Source: Alteromonadaceae bacterium M269 (lineage in GTDB: Bacteria > Pseudomonadota > Gammaproteobacteria > Enterobacterales > Alteromonadaceae). From it: a stretch of 64,000 bases of DNA. Of this stretch, positions 8,902 to 17,489 are shown piece by piece. Each line of letters opens with the position of its first letter. Position 1 is the stretch's first letter. The translations under genes and the position numbers were made by a program. The notes under the pieces were generated by a model. That model did no database searches. It was given only the letters and a program-made list of their open reading frames with translations, and was not told where the DNA came from. The stretch is taken from positions 620,001 through 684,000 of the forward strand of contig SMNZ01000002.1 of NCBI GenBank assembly GCA_004353515.1. Reading direction: 5' to 3'.

Positions 8902-10248
8902 ATGAAAAAAGTTGTTATAGGAATCATCATAGTTTTTGGACTTTTATTTTTTGTCGCTTTACCGCTGATGCGCATCTCTCCTTTTCATTTAGATGATGCT
9001 CTTGAAGTTGCTTCGGGAATGGGGGCTAAACTCGCCTGTTCAGGCCGTTATGTGATGGGGCAAAACGAGCAACAGGTCATTGATGATTTAGCCACTTATT
9101 CGCCAGCAACAAAAGCCTTGGATATTCAATACGACGATGACCAAAAACGTGTCGTTGCTAGCATGTTAGGACTATCTTCAACAACTGCACAATATCGAGA
9201 TGGTATTGGTTGTACACTTGAATTTGGGGATACAACCGCATTGAATAGTGTTCATCGCCCGGAGTGGTCGGCAAGTGCTGGTACTTGGCCACTAGGTAGT
9301 CGTGCGGATAACATCGATCAAGACATACAGAAGGCTTTGGATGAGCAGTTAAGGCAGGACAATATTGATGGTTACCAATCACGAGCTTTGCTTGTTGTGA
9401 AAGATGGGAAGCTCGTTGCTGAATCTTATGCCCCTGAGTTTGATGAGACAACAGCTTTTCTTGGCTGGTCCATGGGGAAGAGTATTACCTCTATATTATT
9501 AGGTCGGCTTGATGCTATGGAGCCCCTTGATGTTTCTGCAGATCACTTGTTTTCGAGTTGGCAAAACGATGATAGAGCCGGCATAACGCTTGAAAGCTTA
9601 TTGCAAATGTCCTCTGGGCTTGGGTTTTCCGAACTCTATGCGCCAGGAAGTGATGCGACCCGTATGCTATTTACTGAAGGTAATGCTTCGAGTGTGGCGA
9701 TGGAGAGTCCATTAGAAGAAGCTGTTGGAACACACTTCTCTTATTCATCTGGAACGACGAACCTCTTGGCTCGCTACTTATTCGATAAATTAGGTGGTGA
9801 TCCGCAAAGTAATATTGATTTCTTCTATCGCGAAGTCGCAAAACCTCTAGGTATGAGTCATACCGTTTTTGAGCCTGATGCCAGTGGAGCTTTTGTGGGT
9901 AGTTCTTATATCTATGCTTCTGCGAGAGATTGGGCGAGGTTAGGGCAGCTGATGTTAGGCAAGGGTGAAATTAACGGTCAACGTTTGCTAACAGAGGACT
10001 GGGTGACACGAGCTTCTCAACCCAATCATTCAGATGATCCGCGATATGGTTATCAGTTTTGGTTAAATGGCGGTGGAGATGAACTTAGGTGGGATAAGTT
10101 GCCATCCGACGCTTATGCCATGATGGGGAATCGCTCTCAGGTTGTGATGATCATTCCTTCTCAGAATGCTGTTATTGTTCGTCTTGGATGGACGTCGGGC
10201 TATTACCCAACTAATGAGGTATTAGGTTCTTTAACCCAGAAGTTGTAA
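8902..10248 (+). CDS. Beta-lactamase-family (class C/PBP4-like) serine hydrolase
   Basis: The start chosen is the ATG at 8902, with AGGAG seven bases upstream; an in-frame extension to 8875 lacks such a site. The 448-residue protein has an N-terminal membrane segment (residues 4-22), then a class C beta-lactamase/transpeptidase fold with S-x-x-K in WSMGKSIT (S190, K193) and a Tyr motif in FSYSSGTTN. These penicillin-binding-like hydrolases are often esterases or D-aminopeptidases rather than true beta-lactamases. It follows the HGG hydrolase. The family is sure, the substrate open. Confidence 0.85.
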   Translation: MKKVVIGIIIVFGLLFFVALPLMRISPFHLDDALEVASGMGAKLACSGRYVMGQNEQQVIDDLATYSPATKALDIQYDDDQKRVVASMLGLSSTTAQYRDGIGCTLEFGDTTALNSVHRPEWSASAGTWPLGSRADNIDQDIQKALDEQLRQDNIDGYQSRALLVVKDGKLVAESYAPEFDETTAFLGWSMGKSITSILLGRLDAMEPLDVSADHLFSSWQNDDRAGITLESLLQMSSGLGFSELYAPGSDATRMLFTEGNASSVAMESPLEEAVGTHFSYSSGTTNLLARYLFDKLGGDPQSNIDFFYREVAKPLGMSHTVFEPDASGAFVGSSYIYASARDWARLGQLMLGKGEINGQRLLTEDWVTRASQPNHSDDPRYGYQFWLNGGGDELRWDKLPSDAYAMMGNRSQVVMIIPSQNAVIVRLGWTSGYYPTNEVLGSLTQKL

Positions 10249-10286
10249 ATTAGCTTTTAATGAAAAGTTAATATCAAAAATTATTT

Positions 10287-10305
10287 GCAAATGATAATTA
10301 TTCGC
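10287..10305. promoter_or_regulatory. Putative Fur box
   Basis: The 19-mer GCAAATGATAATTATTCGC matches the canonical Fur box at 14 of 19 positions, including the core AATGATAATTATT, and is nearly symmetrical. It lies 38 bp upstream of the ATG at 10344. By known Fur biology it should repress the downstream pair when iron is plentiful. Not tested here. Confidence 0.7.
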
Positions 10306-10343
10306 ATTAAAGTGTTTTGTAACTCATTACAAAAGGTTTTGTT

Positions 10344-10799
10344 ATGCGAACTCAATCGCTATGTCCGGTCCATAGAAAGTGGCTGGTACTGCATCCGGAA
10401 CAAGCAATTTCATACATGGAGGAGCTTCAGAGCATTAGTCATAAAATGAGACTAGGGCATATGCTTGAAGAAGCTCTTCCCTATCTACAGTATGCCTATG
10501 AGGTATCCGCACTATTAGTTGAAAAACAAATAGAAGTGCACCCTCAGATCGTTATTCAATTCACAACCAATGCTATTTCGTTAGCCGATACGCTAAGTCG
10601 AGTTCACTCTTGTTATGAATCGAGAGAATTTTTGATTCAAGCTTATCAAGAGTTAGAGGCGTACAGTGCAGATATGGAAGTTACCTCTTATGTTCCTCAG
10701 TACGTTGAACAGTGCTTAAAAGCGCTACAAAATGGTGTTGTATTCTTCGGGAACCAACAGGGGCAGGTATCAATGCCCAGTTTCAATGTTCTGCATTGA
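10344..10799 (+). CDS. Unassigned cytoplasmic protein behind a Fur box
   Basis: The 151-residue protein is not recognised. It has no signal peptide or membrane segment and is predicted mostly helical (SISHKMRLGHMLEEALPYLQYAYEV). The N-terminus has one Cys and one His (CPVHRKW), too little to call a metal site. The Fur box just upstream suggests induction under iron limitation. The next small gene begins 19 bp downstream with AGGAGG and probably forms an operon with it. An adaptor or regulatory role in iron starvation is only a guess. Confidence 0.7.
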   Translation: MRTQSLCPVHRKWLVLHPEQAISYMEELQSISHKMRLGHMLEEALPYLQYAYEVSALLVEKQIEVHPQIVIQFTTNAISLADTLSRVHSCYESREFLIQAYQELEAYSADMEVTSYVPQYVEQCLKALQNGVVFFGNQQGQVSMPSFNVLH

Positions 10800-10818
10800 G
10801 CAATCATAGGAGGGTACG

Positions 10819-11004
10819 ATGAATCGCTCGAAATCTAATTCAAATCAATATGTGAGTTTACGCATTAATGCTGCTGCGTTAATGCAACTACTTTCTTCAA
10901 GATCATTAGTAGCCCAGGATGTTCATTGCCTTGATCCGCAGAGCAAGAAAGTACTTTCTGAGCTACTAGTAAATGCAACGATTGAAGAGGGGATGCGTTA
11001 CTAG
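10819..11004 (+). CDS. Small unassigned protein, second gene of the Fur-box unit
   Basis: The 61-residue protein MNRSKSNSNQYVSLRINAAA... has no recognisable domain, signal or membrane segment. It is preceded by a strong ribosome site (AGGAGG, 10807-10814 region) and lies 19 bp after the preceding gene, so translation in one unit is likely. The clear Shine-Dalgarno and spacing, rather than homology, support it as real. Confidence 0.6.
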   Translation: MNRSKSNSNQYVSLRINAAALMQLLSSRSLVAQDVHCLDPQSKKVLSELLVNATIEEGMRY

Positions 11005-11019
11005 ACCAGCGTGATCTTG

Positions 11020-11280
11020 CTACCTAGGACAACCTTGCATGGGCAGGATGTAATGCCCTTTTGTTTGAATGTCTTTTATCATTTGCTCTGTTGCAGGCTC
11101 GCTGTGACAAAAACCACAGGTGCTTTTTTCAATTGTTTTTTCAGTCACGTTTAGCGAATTTAGATAGTTTTTGACATAGCGATCGACATCTTTGGTATTA
11201 GCATCGTCGACAATGACGTCGAAGTGATAGTAGTTGCCGTTAGTGTCTGTAACATGAGTATCAAATACATGAACGTTCAT
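11020..11280 (-). CDS. DUF2024 family protein
   Basis: The 86-residue protein opens MNVHVFDTHV and contains STCGFCHSEPATEQM and HYILPMQGC, which match the DUF2024 pattern (VHVFDTYV, CxFCHSE, YxxPMxGC). The Cys pair plus His in CGFCHSE could bind a metal or be redox active, but no function is established. It lies 90 bp downstream of a CxxC mini-thioredoxin on the same strand, which fits a redox-related unit. Confidence 0.75.
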   Translation of the reverse strand: MNVHVFDTHVTDTNGNYYHFDVIVDDANTKDVDRYVKNYLNSLNVTEKTIEKSTCGFCHSEPATEQMIKDIQTKGHYILPMQGCPR

Positions 11281-11370
11281 AAGTATAACCTTCTTGAATT
11301 AGTATGTAGAAAGGGGGTGATGCAGGCACTACCCCCCATTTATAAAGCGATTTGATTGAGAAAGTAGAGC

Positions 11371-11619
11371 TTAAGCGCCTACAGCTTTTCTGACATCTTC
11401 CATACTTGCGCCAAAATTGATGTGTAAGACTTGACCATCAATGACCAATGCCGGCACAGATTTAACCCCGGCTTGTTCTGCTTCAGGTATGCGCCCCTTT
11501 TGATCTCCAAAGTGCACGACTTCAACGTTCACTTTCTGGTTATCTAAAACATTTAATATTTGTTCTTCTGCAGAAACACAAACAGAACAGCCAGCGTGAT
11601 AAAAAACAGCATTACTCAT
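11371..11619 (-). CDS. Small thioredoxin/glutaredoxin-fold protein
   Basis: The 82-residue protein has the redox motif AGCSVC (C11, C14) near the N-terminus, a cis-proline loop KSVPALVIDG and a short C-terminal helix, the minimal thioredoxin/glutaredoxin fold. Its ATG is preceded by AGGAG. It is cytoplasmic. The gene is followed by the DUF2024 gene on the same strand, so the two may act together. Its electron donor is unknown. Confidence 0.8.
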   Translation of the reverse strand: MSNAVFYHAGCSVCVSAEEQILNVLDNQKVNVEVVHFGDQKGRIPEAEQAGVKSVPALVIDGQVLHINFGASMEDVRKAVGA

Positions 11620-12088
11620 TTTAGAATCTCCTAAGTAAATTTATAAAGTATTGAATCGATACTATCGTTTGATGCTATCGTGGTTTTTATGAGCTGTCAA
11701 ACTTTGTGTTTGATGTCAAAGGACTGATTTAACGAACGCTGTCCAACAGATTCGTCATAAAGGCGTTTTGCTCTTTGTTGCGGACTTATGACTGGTATCT
11801 ATTGGCATAAAAGCCACGCCTTAATCAAAAAAACTTTATTTAGAACAAGATCTATACAGTAAAGAACAACAGACCCTAGGCACGCAAAGATTTGCGTAGA
11901 TAAGGCATTGCCTTGTTAGTAATCGAAACAAGTTAAGAGTGGATATTGAAGCTACATCTAATTAGCTAACGTGGAAAACACGTAGATGCGTGTCGTTTGC
12001 GGGTTTTGTTAAATGGACAAATGAGATAGGGAAGGTATAGGCAAGTGAGAGTTGAGGAGCCTATACCTGCTTAATGCAAAGGTTTTAA
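11620..12088. other. Intergenic region with half MITE-like repeat
   Basis: No convincing gene was seen. The region holds the promoter area of the mini-thioredoxin gene (11620-11700), the truncated MITE-like repeat described separately (11731-11878), and about 200 bases downstream of the GNAT gene in which nothing further was recognised. Confidence 0.6.
11731..11878 (-). repeat. Truncated MITE-like repeat, second copy of the 54.0 kb element
   Basis: About 148 bp matches the reverse complement of the left half of the element at 54000-54314. Shared runs include ATTCGTCATAAAGGC, CTCTTTGTTGC, TTTAGAACAA and the terminal ACAGACCCTA. The match ends sharply at 11878 with the same outer terminus but has no partner inverted repeat on its left side, so it is a half copy or decayed element. 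Confidence 0.7.
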
Positions 12089-12694
12089 TTACAATTGGTT
12101 GGCGTATTTAACGCGCTTGTATTCAAGCCCTTGTTTTACTGCTAGCCATTCGCTATTGATAATGGAGAATACAACTGTGTCTCTGTAGCCACCGTTTGGC
12201 ATTTTTTTGTGATTACGTAAAATACCGTCTTGTTTTGCACCTAACCTGGCTATGGCAGTGCGAGATGCCTGGTTATGCCAGTGTGTGCAGAATTCAACAG
12301 CAATGGCATTCAGGTGTTCGAAAGCATGTGTGAGAAGTAACAGCTTACATTCGGTGTTAATGACTGTCTTTTGACAGCGTTTTGCATACCAGGTGTAGCC
12401 AATCTCCACTCTATGATTGTCTAAATCAGCATTACAGAATCGTGTTGAGCCCACAATGGATTGTGTCGCATTGTCTATAACAACAAAAGGAAGCGATACT
12501 CCCATGCTTTCATCTTTCAATGCCTTTTCTATGTAGCTGTCTACGCTTTCTGCACTTGGCACGCCAGTATACCAGAGCTGCCATAATTCACCGTCTGATG
12601 CCGCCTCTACTAATTCTATAGCATGTTTCTTCTCGAGTGGTACTAGAGTGACAAATTCACCTCGTAGAGTCGTCCGAGTGAGCCATGAAGACAT
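12089..12694 (-). CDS. GNAT N-acetyltransferase, RimJ/RimL-like
   Basis: The 201-residue protein has the Acetyltransf_3 layout: an N-terminal LRGEFVTLVPLEKKHAIEL, the central EIGYTWYAKRCQKTVINTECKLLLLTHAFE (acetyl-CoA-binding region) and C-terminal NQASRTAIARLGAKQDGILRNH. This is the RimJ/RimL-type pattern that acetylates protein N-termini or small amines. It lies 11 bp downstream of srmB on the same strand and may be co-transcribed with it. Substrate unknown. Confidence 0.85.
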   Translation of the reverse strand: MSSWLTRTTLRGEFVTLVPLEKKHAIELVEAASDGELWQLWYTGVPSAESVDSYIEKALKDESMGVSLPFVVIDNATQSIVGSTRFCNADLDNHRVEIGYTWYAKRCQKTVINTECKLLLLTHAFEHLNAIAVEFCTHWHNQASRTAIARLGAKQDGILRNHKKMPNGGYRDTVVFSIINSEWLAVKQGLEYKRVKYANQL

Positions 12695-12705
12695 AGTTTA
12701 TTTCC

Positions 12706-13977
12706 TTATGCTTGAGTACTAGGCTTCTTAGTGCGTTTCACTTTTTGTTTCGTCGCGCGCTTTTTGGCCGTTTTGGCAGCGGCTTTTTTAGCCAACCCTT
12801 TCAGTTTTACTTTTTTCTTTTTAACTGCTGGTTTAGCTTCTTTGTGTTGAGGTTTTAATCCATCAATAACGCGGCGTTTTAATATTTGATTGGTATAGCG
12901 TTCGATCTTGGGAACAATATTGATGTCGTGCGCTTCAACCAGTGATATTGCAATGCCTTTTTTACCCGCTCTTCCTGTACGGCCAATACGATGTACATAG
13001 ACATCAGCCGTTCTGGGCATATCGTAGTTAATAACATGACTAATATCTTCTACGTCTATTCCGCGTGCAGCGACATCAGTCGCTATAAGGACTTTAGCCC
13101 CGCCCGAGCGGAATTTTGCCATTGCGGCATTTCGTTTATCTTGTGGCATTTCGCCTTGCAGCCAGCAGCAGTTTATCTGATCTGATTGCAGCCAACCGGT
13201 GAGTTGATGCAGCTTTTCTCGTGTTTTTACGAAAACGATAGCTGACTCAACTTGATTTAATAAGATGTGTTTCAGCAGTTGGTACTTATGCGAGATGTCA
13301 TCTGCGAGATGGAGCCATTGATGAATTTTCGCATGCTCTTTACGAGAGGGCTGGGCTTCTAGTAATACGGGTTCATCCAAAATATCATTGGCGAAGCGAT
13401 TGATACCGCCTCCTTCTAATGTGGCAGAAAACAGCATAGTTTGTTTACGCCATCTAGCTTCGGCACAGATTTGATTAACGACAGCAGAAAAGCCCATATC
13501 CAACATGCGGTCAGCTTCATCCAATATCAGAAGTTCAATACCACGGCAGTCAAATGATTCTTGTTCTATGTGATCGAATAGTCTTCCTGGTGTTGCGACC
13601 AAGATATCGAGTTCTTGGCTTAAGGTTTCGTGATCTGTACCGTAGTTGATACCGCCTGTGATGACACCACAAGTCATATCTGTATGGCGTGTTATTTCGA
13701 TAGCTTGTTGATGAATTTGTAATGCTAACTCACGCGTCGGAGTAAGAATTAAAACCCTGGCATTGCCTTCTTCTTGCGGAGGGTAGTCAAGTAAGTACTG
13801 GCAAGCTGGTAATAGAAAGGCAGCAGTTTTACCTGTCCCCGTCGGCGCGGAAGCCAGTATGTCGTTACCTTCCATAGCGGCTGGAATTGTCAGTTTTTGT
13901 ATGCTGGTTGGTTGTTTGTAGCCCATGTCAGCAACAGCACGGCATAAACTGTCATCAAGTTCCAGTTGTTCAAACAT
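12706..13977 (-). CDS. srmB: DEAD-box ATP-dependent RNA helicase SrmB
   Basis: The 423-residue protein has all DEAD-box motifs: the Q motif (PTSIQKLTIPA), motif I APTGTGKT, Ia PTRELALQ, II LDEADRM, III SATLEG, then ATDVAARGID and HRIGRTGRAG. The text around them (SAPTGTGKTAAFLLPA, RWRKQTMLFSATLEGG, IHQWLHLADD) is closest to SrmB among the E. coli helicases. A Lys-rich tail of about 45 residues is typical for RNA binding. SrmB acts early in 50S ribosome assembly. The paralogue assignment rests on my memory of SrmB. Confidence 0.85.
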   Translation of the reverse strand: MFEQLELDDSLCRAVADMGYKQPTSIQKLTIPAAMEGNDILASAPTGTGKTAAFLLPACQYLLDYPPQEEGNARVLILTPTRELALQIHQQAIEITRHTDMTCGVITGGINYGTDHETLSQELDILVATPGRLFDHIEQESFDCRGIELLILDEADRMLDMGFSAVVNQICAEARWRKQTMLFSATLEGGGINRFANDILDEPVLLEAQPSRKEHAKIHQWLHLADDISHKYQLLKHILLNQVESAIVFVKTREKLHQLTGWLQSDQINCCWLQGEMPQDKRNAAMAKFRSGGAKVLIATDVAARGIDVEDISHVINYDMPRTADVYVHRIGRTGRAGKKGIAISLVEAHDINIVPKIERYTNQILKRRVIDGLKPQHKEAKPAVKKKKVKLKGLAKKAAAKTAKKRATKQKVKRTKKPSTQA

Positions 13978-14328
13978 TGATAATACTCATATGAAAAAAT
14001 TGAACGCATTATATCGCTAAATCCCTGTTCAACCTAGATATCACTGATAGGTAACGAGAGAAAGTTAGTTTAATTCCTTTTATTCAAGCTCCGGTTAGCC
14101 GAGTTTTATGATGCGTGAAAAAATATTTCCTCAGTAAGAGGTTAGATCGTGGGATGCATATCTACAAAGGATTGAAAAATGGGCATAATAAACAGCTATT
14201 TGCTGTAGATTGACAAAAGTTTCTAATTTTTCTGGCGTCTTGATGATGCTTGTACCCAACCGTATTTTCCGGGATGACGGGTATAGTAAGAAAAACATGG
14301 ACATAAAATAATAATAGGACAAAGCTCT
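13978..14328. other. Intergenic region between srmB and the 14.3 kb membrane protein gene
   Basis: This divergent spacer carries the upstream regions of both flanking genes. A 71-codon frame on the minus strand lacks a ribosome site and domain features and I do not call it. Nothing else was recognised. Confidence 0.5.
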
Positions 14329-15303
14329 ATGGGCTTCATTCATCAAGCCATTATCAAACCTTTATTGAATTATTTAGCGCTAACACTGTGCCTCTTAGGG
14401 CTGGTTTTCTTGTGGTTGGGTTACCACTTTCAAGAGAATTTAACCGAATGGACAGTGCATGCGGTTCAGCTTAGTAAGCTATTTTATGCTGCTGGTGGTG
14501 CAATACTGGGTGGTGGTGTCTTTGCTGTTATTATGAAATCTGCACAGTTTACTGAGTTATTTCAACAACATATCTTCGAAGTGATTAATGATCCTGCGAA
14601 AATTATCGACAAAGAAGATATGCGACGTAAATGGCAAACCTTGAGTACGTCCATGTTAAAGAATGTTTTGCCTCAGTATTCAGATAAAGCGGCAGAATTG
14701 TTGATGAATAAGTTCCTTAAAAGTGAGTTGGAGTACCACTTTGAGGATTTTGAAGCCACTTATGACCTGCATGTAGAAGACGATGGTGACATCATTAATA
14801 TCACCAATAAGATGCGTTCAAAATTGTTGATTTCTCCGGTTAGTGATAAACCGACACTCGTTCAGACTATTACAACAGCGTCGGACGACGGTTCTTCTGA
14901 GTTATTACAGTTGCTGATTAATAATCACGATCAGCTCAACAATGCTGACTTTTCGCAAGTGACTGATATGGAAGGTAAGAAGGAACTTCGACTTGAGCTC
15001 AATCAATTTTGCCATGAAGGCAGTGCACGAAGTGTTAATTTTGAACGTGTTTTGCAAACGAAACAAAACTTGCGACAAGAACCTTATATTGTGGCGACCA
15101 TTAGCCGATATATTAGGGGAGGTATCATAAAAGCTAAGCTGCACACAAATGGTTACCGTTTATACTTGAAAAAGACGGGCGGCAACGGAACTATGAGTAA
15201 GATGACGCAAGATCCTGATGGTTATTATCGGCTGAACCTAGCGGCTAGCAACGAATTGCTACTTCCTGGGCAAGGGTATATAATCATGATACTACCGTCA
15301 TAA
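14329..15303 (+). CDS. Unassigned protein with two N-terminal membrane segments
   Basis: The 324-residue protein is not recognised. Two hydrophobic segments near residues 13-31 and 46-67 (AAGGAILGGGVFAVIM) anchor it in the inner membrane. The remaining 255 residues are soluble, mixed helix and strand, and probably cytoplasmic or periplasmic depending on topology. A Cys-poor C-terminal half ends with a beta-rich segment (LLLPGQGYIIMILPS). AGGA precedes the start by about 9 bases. The bidirectional terminator at 15490 closes the gene. Function is open. Confidence 0.7.
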   Translation: MGFIHQAIIKPLLNYLALTLCLLGLVFLWLGYHFQENLTEWTVHAVQLSKLFYAAGGAILGGGVFAVIMKSAQFTELFQQHIFEVINDPAKIIDKEDMRRKWQTLSTSMLKNVLPQYSDKAAELLMNKFLKSELEYHFEDFEATYDLHVEDDGDIINITNKMRSKLLISPVSDKPTLVQTITTASDDGSSELLQLLINNHDQLNNADFSQVTDMEGKKELRLELNQFCHEGSARSVNFERVLQTKQNLRQEPYIVATISRYIRGGIIKAKLHTNGYRLYLKKTGGNGTMSKMTQDPDGYYRLNLAASNELLLPGQGYIIMILPS

Positions 15304-15489
15304 TTGTATTTAATGCATTACCGGAGAATGTTGCATGCAGAGTTCAACAGAAACTATCTAACTTCCTGTTTATTAAGAGCTTGTTTAAGTTTAAATAGCT
15401 CAAACATGAACAAAATTGGGCCAAAATTTACCAAAAGTTAGGCTATTTTTGTTAAGTGAAGTCAATGCAATTGACGATATAGAATGTTT

Positions 15490-15525
15490 AAAAACCCCGC
15501 TTTATAGCGGGGTTTTGCTTTTTTA
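15490..15525. terminator. Bidirectional rho-independent terminator
   Basis: AAAACCCCGC, a 5-base loop and GCGGGGTTTT form a strong GC-rich stem, with T-runs on the plus side (to 15525) and A-runs on the other. It separates the membrane protein gene from the convergent gene at 15561. Confidence 0.9.
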
Positions 15526-15560
15526 GTGTTTTTACTTTTGGTTTGAATGGTTTCGTTAAA

Positions 15561-16001
15561 CTAAAAAGTACAGGATATCGTCCAAGCAGAATCTGGAGCT
15601 CCTGCACTTGTGTAAGTTGGAGTGCAACTTGCTGCTCCTTGACCAGCAGGGGCTAACCCTCTCGCAAAAACGGCTGCGCCACCCGTGTCGGTTGCTGTAG
15701 CTGTTGCCGACCAATTGCTTAGCGCACATTTAGCGGTTGCCTTAATCTTGTTTCCGTTGACACCACCAACAATGCTAGCCTCCGCCATGATGTTTGGCGA
15801 AGTCGGGTTACAGTTGCCTGAACCGCTTGTGCGAGTAATGGTATCTCCCTCACCAGAGACAACAATGGTCGTTCGTTTTGCAGCTTGCAGTTCACCTTGA
15901 GGTTGCTGCTCTATAGCTCCCATGATTTTAAAGTAAGAAAAACCAACAGCTAGCAACGTCAAAATACTAATGATCAGAATTAACTTATGTGGATTTTCCA
16001 T
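15561..16001 (-). CDS. Membrane-anchored or secreted protein, Ala/Thr/Gly-rich, unassigned
   Basis: The ATG at 16001 has GGAGAG five bases upstream and is preferred over an extension to 16034. The 146-residue protein has one hydrophobic segment (residues 7-25) and then an extracytoplasmic domain rich in Ala, Thr, Gly and Ser with four cysteines (SGNCNPT, KCALSNW, SCTPTYT, ISCTF), probably two disulfides. It ends in an aromatic residue. The composition and single N-terminal TM recall pilin-like or surface proteins, but no type III signal peptide is clear. Function unknown. Confidence 0.65.
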   Translation of the reverse strand: MENPHKLILIISILTLLAVGFSYFKIMGAIEQQPQGELQAAKRTTIVVSGEGDTITRTSGSGNCNPTSPNIMAEASIVGGVNGNKIKATAKCALSNWSATATATDTGGAAVFARGLAPAGQGAASCTPTYTSAGAPDSAWTISCTF

Positions 16002-16126
16002 AATGACTCTCCATAGAGTGTTATTAACGATCACAAGATAGTGATCGATCTCTTATTATAGGAGAGACTCTCGAATTGGGTGAAATTTATACAGGTGTAA
16101 GTGGTAAAGGCATACTTGTTCTTTAA

Positions 16127-16657
16127 CTAATTTATTCTGCGCTTAAAGACAAATTGCGTTTCTTGTGTCTCCCCCTCGTTCTCAAGAAGAATAAACACGT
16201 GCATCTCGTTGTTACTGATTCGCTTGAATGTATATCCGTCAAAGTAGGCTGTATCGGGTTTTAGCTCGACCAATCTAAAATCAATTGTCTCGTCTTCTTT
16301 TTCCCAGCCACTGAGATCGCTACTAAAGTGTTTTAGTCTTAAAGTTAAGCTTTCTTCTTCTTCAACTATGGTAATGAGTTCGTAAAACCCTACCTGATCT
16401 TCTTCCATGTATTTAAAAGAAGCCATCATCGATCCTGCCAAAGGTGGGGACCATATTTCTTCAAAGCGCCCATCCCATATTTCACCTTCCCAATGTCCTG
16501 ATATCCATCCCACATTTTCTACTTTGGCTTTAGGAGATCCCTTACCTTCATCGAAAACTTTGGTATTAGAAAGGGGCTCATTAGTTTGAGCTGTGCTTGC
16601 TATGCTTAAGGTGATAAGCCCAATACTGAATATGATTTTAGTGATAACGGTTCGCAT
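16127..16657 (-). CDS. Secreted DUF6265-like protein
   Basis: A signal peptide (residues 1-23, ending IASTAQ) precedes a single beta-rich domain with VGWISGHWEGEIWDGRFEEIW followed by SPPLAGSMMASFKYMEED. That WxSGxWxG...EEIWSPPxxGxM pattern is characteristic of DUF6265 proteins, small lipocalin-like periplasmic proteins of unknown role. It stands alone between the pilin-like gene and a long spacer. The family call is from pattern memory and is moderately sure. Confidence 0.7.
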   Translation of the reverse strand: MRTVITKIIFSIGLITLSIASTAQTNEPLSNTKVFDEGKGSPKAKVENVGWISGHWEGEIWDGRFEEIWSPPLAGSMMASFKYMEEDQVGFYELITIVEEEESLTLRLKHFSSDLSGWEKEDETIDFRLVELKPDTAYFDGYTFKRISNNEMHVFILLENEGETQETQFVFKRRIN

Positions 16658-16988
16658 ATGTGTGTCTCTCGCAGAGCTTTCGCTCGATTATAGTGATTTA
16701 CTTATAAGACGAAAAGCAAACCCATATTTCGACATTTCTGCGTCATTTAATACGTTTTTTGTAACATTTAACAGGGGGGCAGCATAGGTGATTTAAGTCA
16801 TTATTTAAGGTACTTTGCGTTCGAACAATATACTCCAGTCTTCGAACGCATAGATCAAATAAGGAGATGCTTACACTGAAGCGAAAGAGAAGGCGAAAAT
16901 AGCTTATCTAATTATTGACTCCTAAGTCTTTGACTCTGCATAATTTGTTGTCTTCAAGTTGAATACCATTGATAGGGATATTAGAGCT
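16658..16988. other. Intergenic region with one perfect inverted repeat
   Basis: No gene recognised. It contains a 10-bp perfect inverted repeat, TGCGTTCGAA at 16816-16825 and TTCGAACGCA at 16841-16850, separated by 15 bp. It has no T-run, so it looks more like an operator or RNA hairpin than a terminator. Confidence 0.6.
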
Positions 16989-17477
16989 ATGCAAAATCAT
17001 ACAAAGCCCAGATTTAAACTTCATCGAGCATCTATAATTTTATTGCTTTTAGCAGGGAGCTTAGCGATTTCAGTCCCTTTCTTCGATTTGAGTAACTTCA
17101 ATTACTTAACTGCAATATCGATGGCTTCTATTGCAATCCAAGTATCACTTGGTACCTATCGGCAAAAGGATAATTACTACGAGGTAGATAATCCTTTTGA
17201 TGTGATAACAATCGAAAATAATGAGTTAATCATGGGAGATGCGAGATTTAATGTTAATAAGGTTAAAGAAGTGATTATTCAGCCTTCAATTTTTGAAGAA
17301 GATAACAATAAGAGGGAGGTTGGATTAATTGTTTTCGCTAGAAATCACCGTAAAGGGAAAATCCCCAATTTGATATTCGATATTACTCATATCTCGGCGC
17401 TTCAGGCATTTTTTGAAAAACATCTCCCAAATACAAAATGTATTCAGGATAAGAGTTATATTCCTATCCCTTGTTAA
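16989..17477 (+). CDS. Small membrane protein with two N-terminal TM segments, unassigned
   Basis: Starting at the ATG at 16989 (AGGG about 11 bases upstream; a TTG extension to 16959 exists), the protein has 162 residues. Hydrophobic segments at about 15-32 and 40-57 form a hairpin in the membrane. A cytoplasmic domain of about 100 residues follows, with alternating strands (FDVITIENNELIMGDARFNVNKVKEVII), resembling a PH-like fold. That fold is inferred from pattern only. It lies tail to tail with the AraC regulator. Confidence 0.6.
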   Translation: MQNHTKPRFKLHRASIILLLLAGSLAISVPFFDLSNFNYLTAISMASIAIQVSLGTYRQKDNYYEVDNPFDVITIENNELIMGDARFNVNKVKEVIIQPSIFEEDNNKREVGLIVFARNHRKGKIPNLIFDITHISALQAFFEKHLPNTKCIQDKSYIPIPC

Positions 17478-17489
17478 CGCTCGTTGTAT

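Noticed and set aside
14131-14346. Minus-strand 71-codon frame between srmB and the membrane protein
   Set aside because: Overlaps the start of a better gene, has no ribosome site and an unlikely composition.
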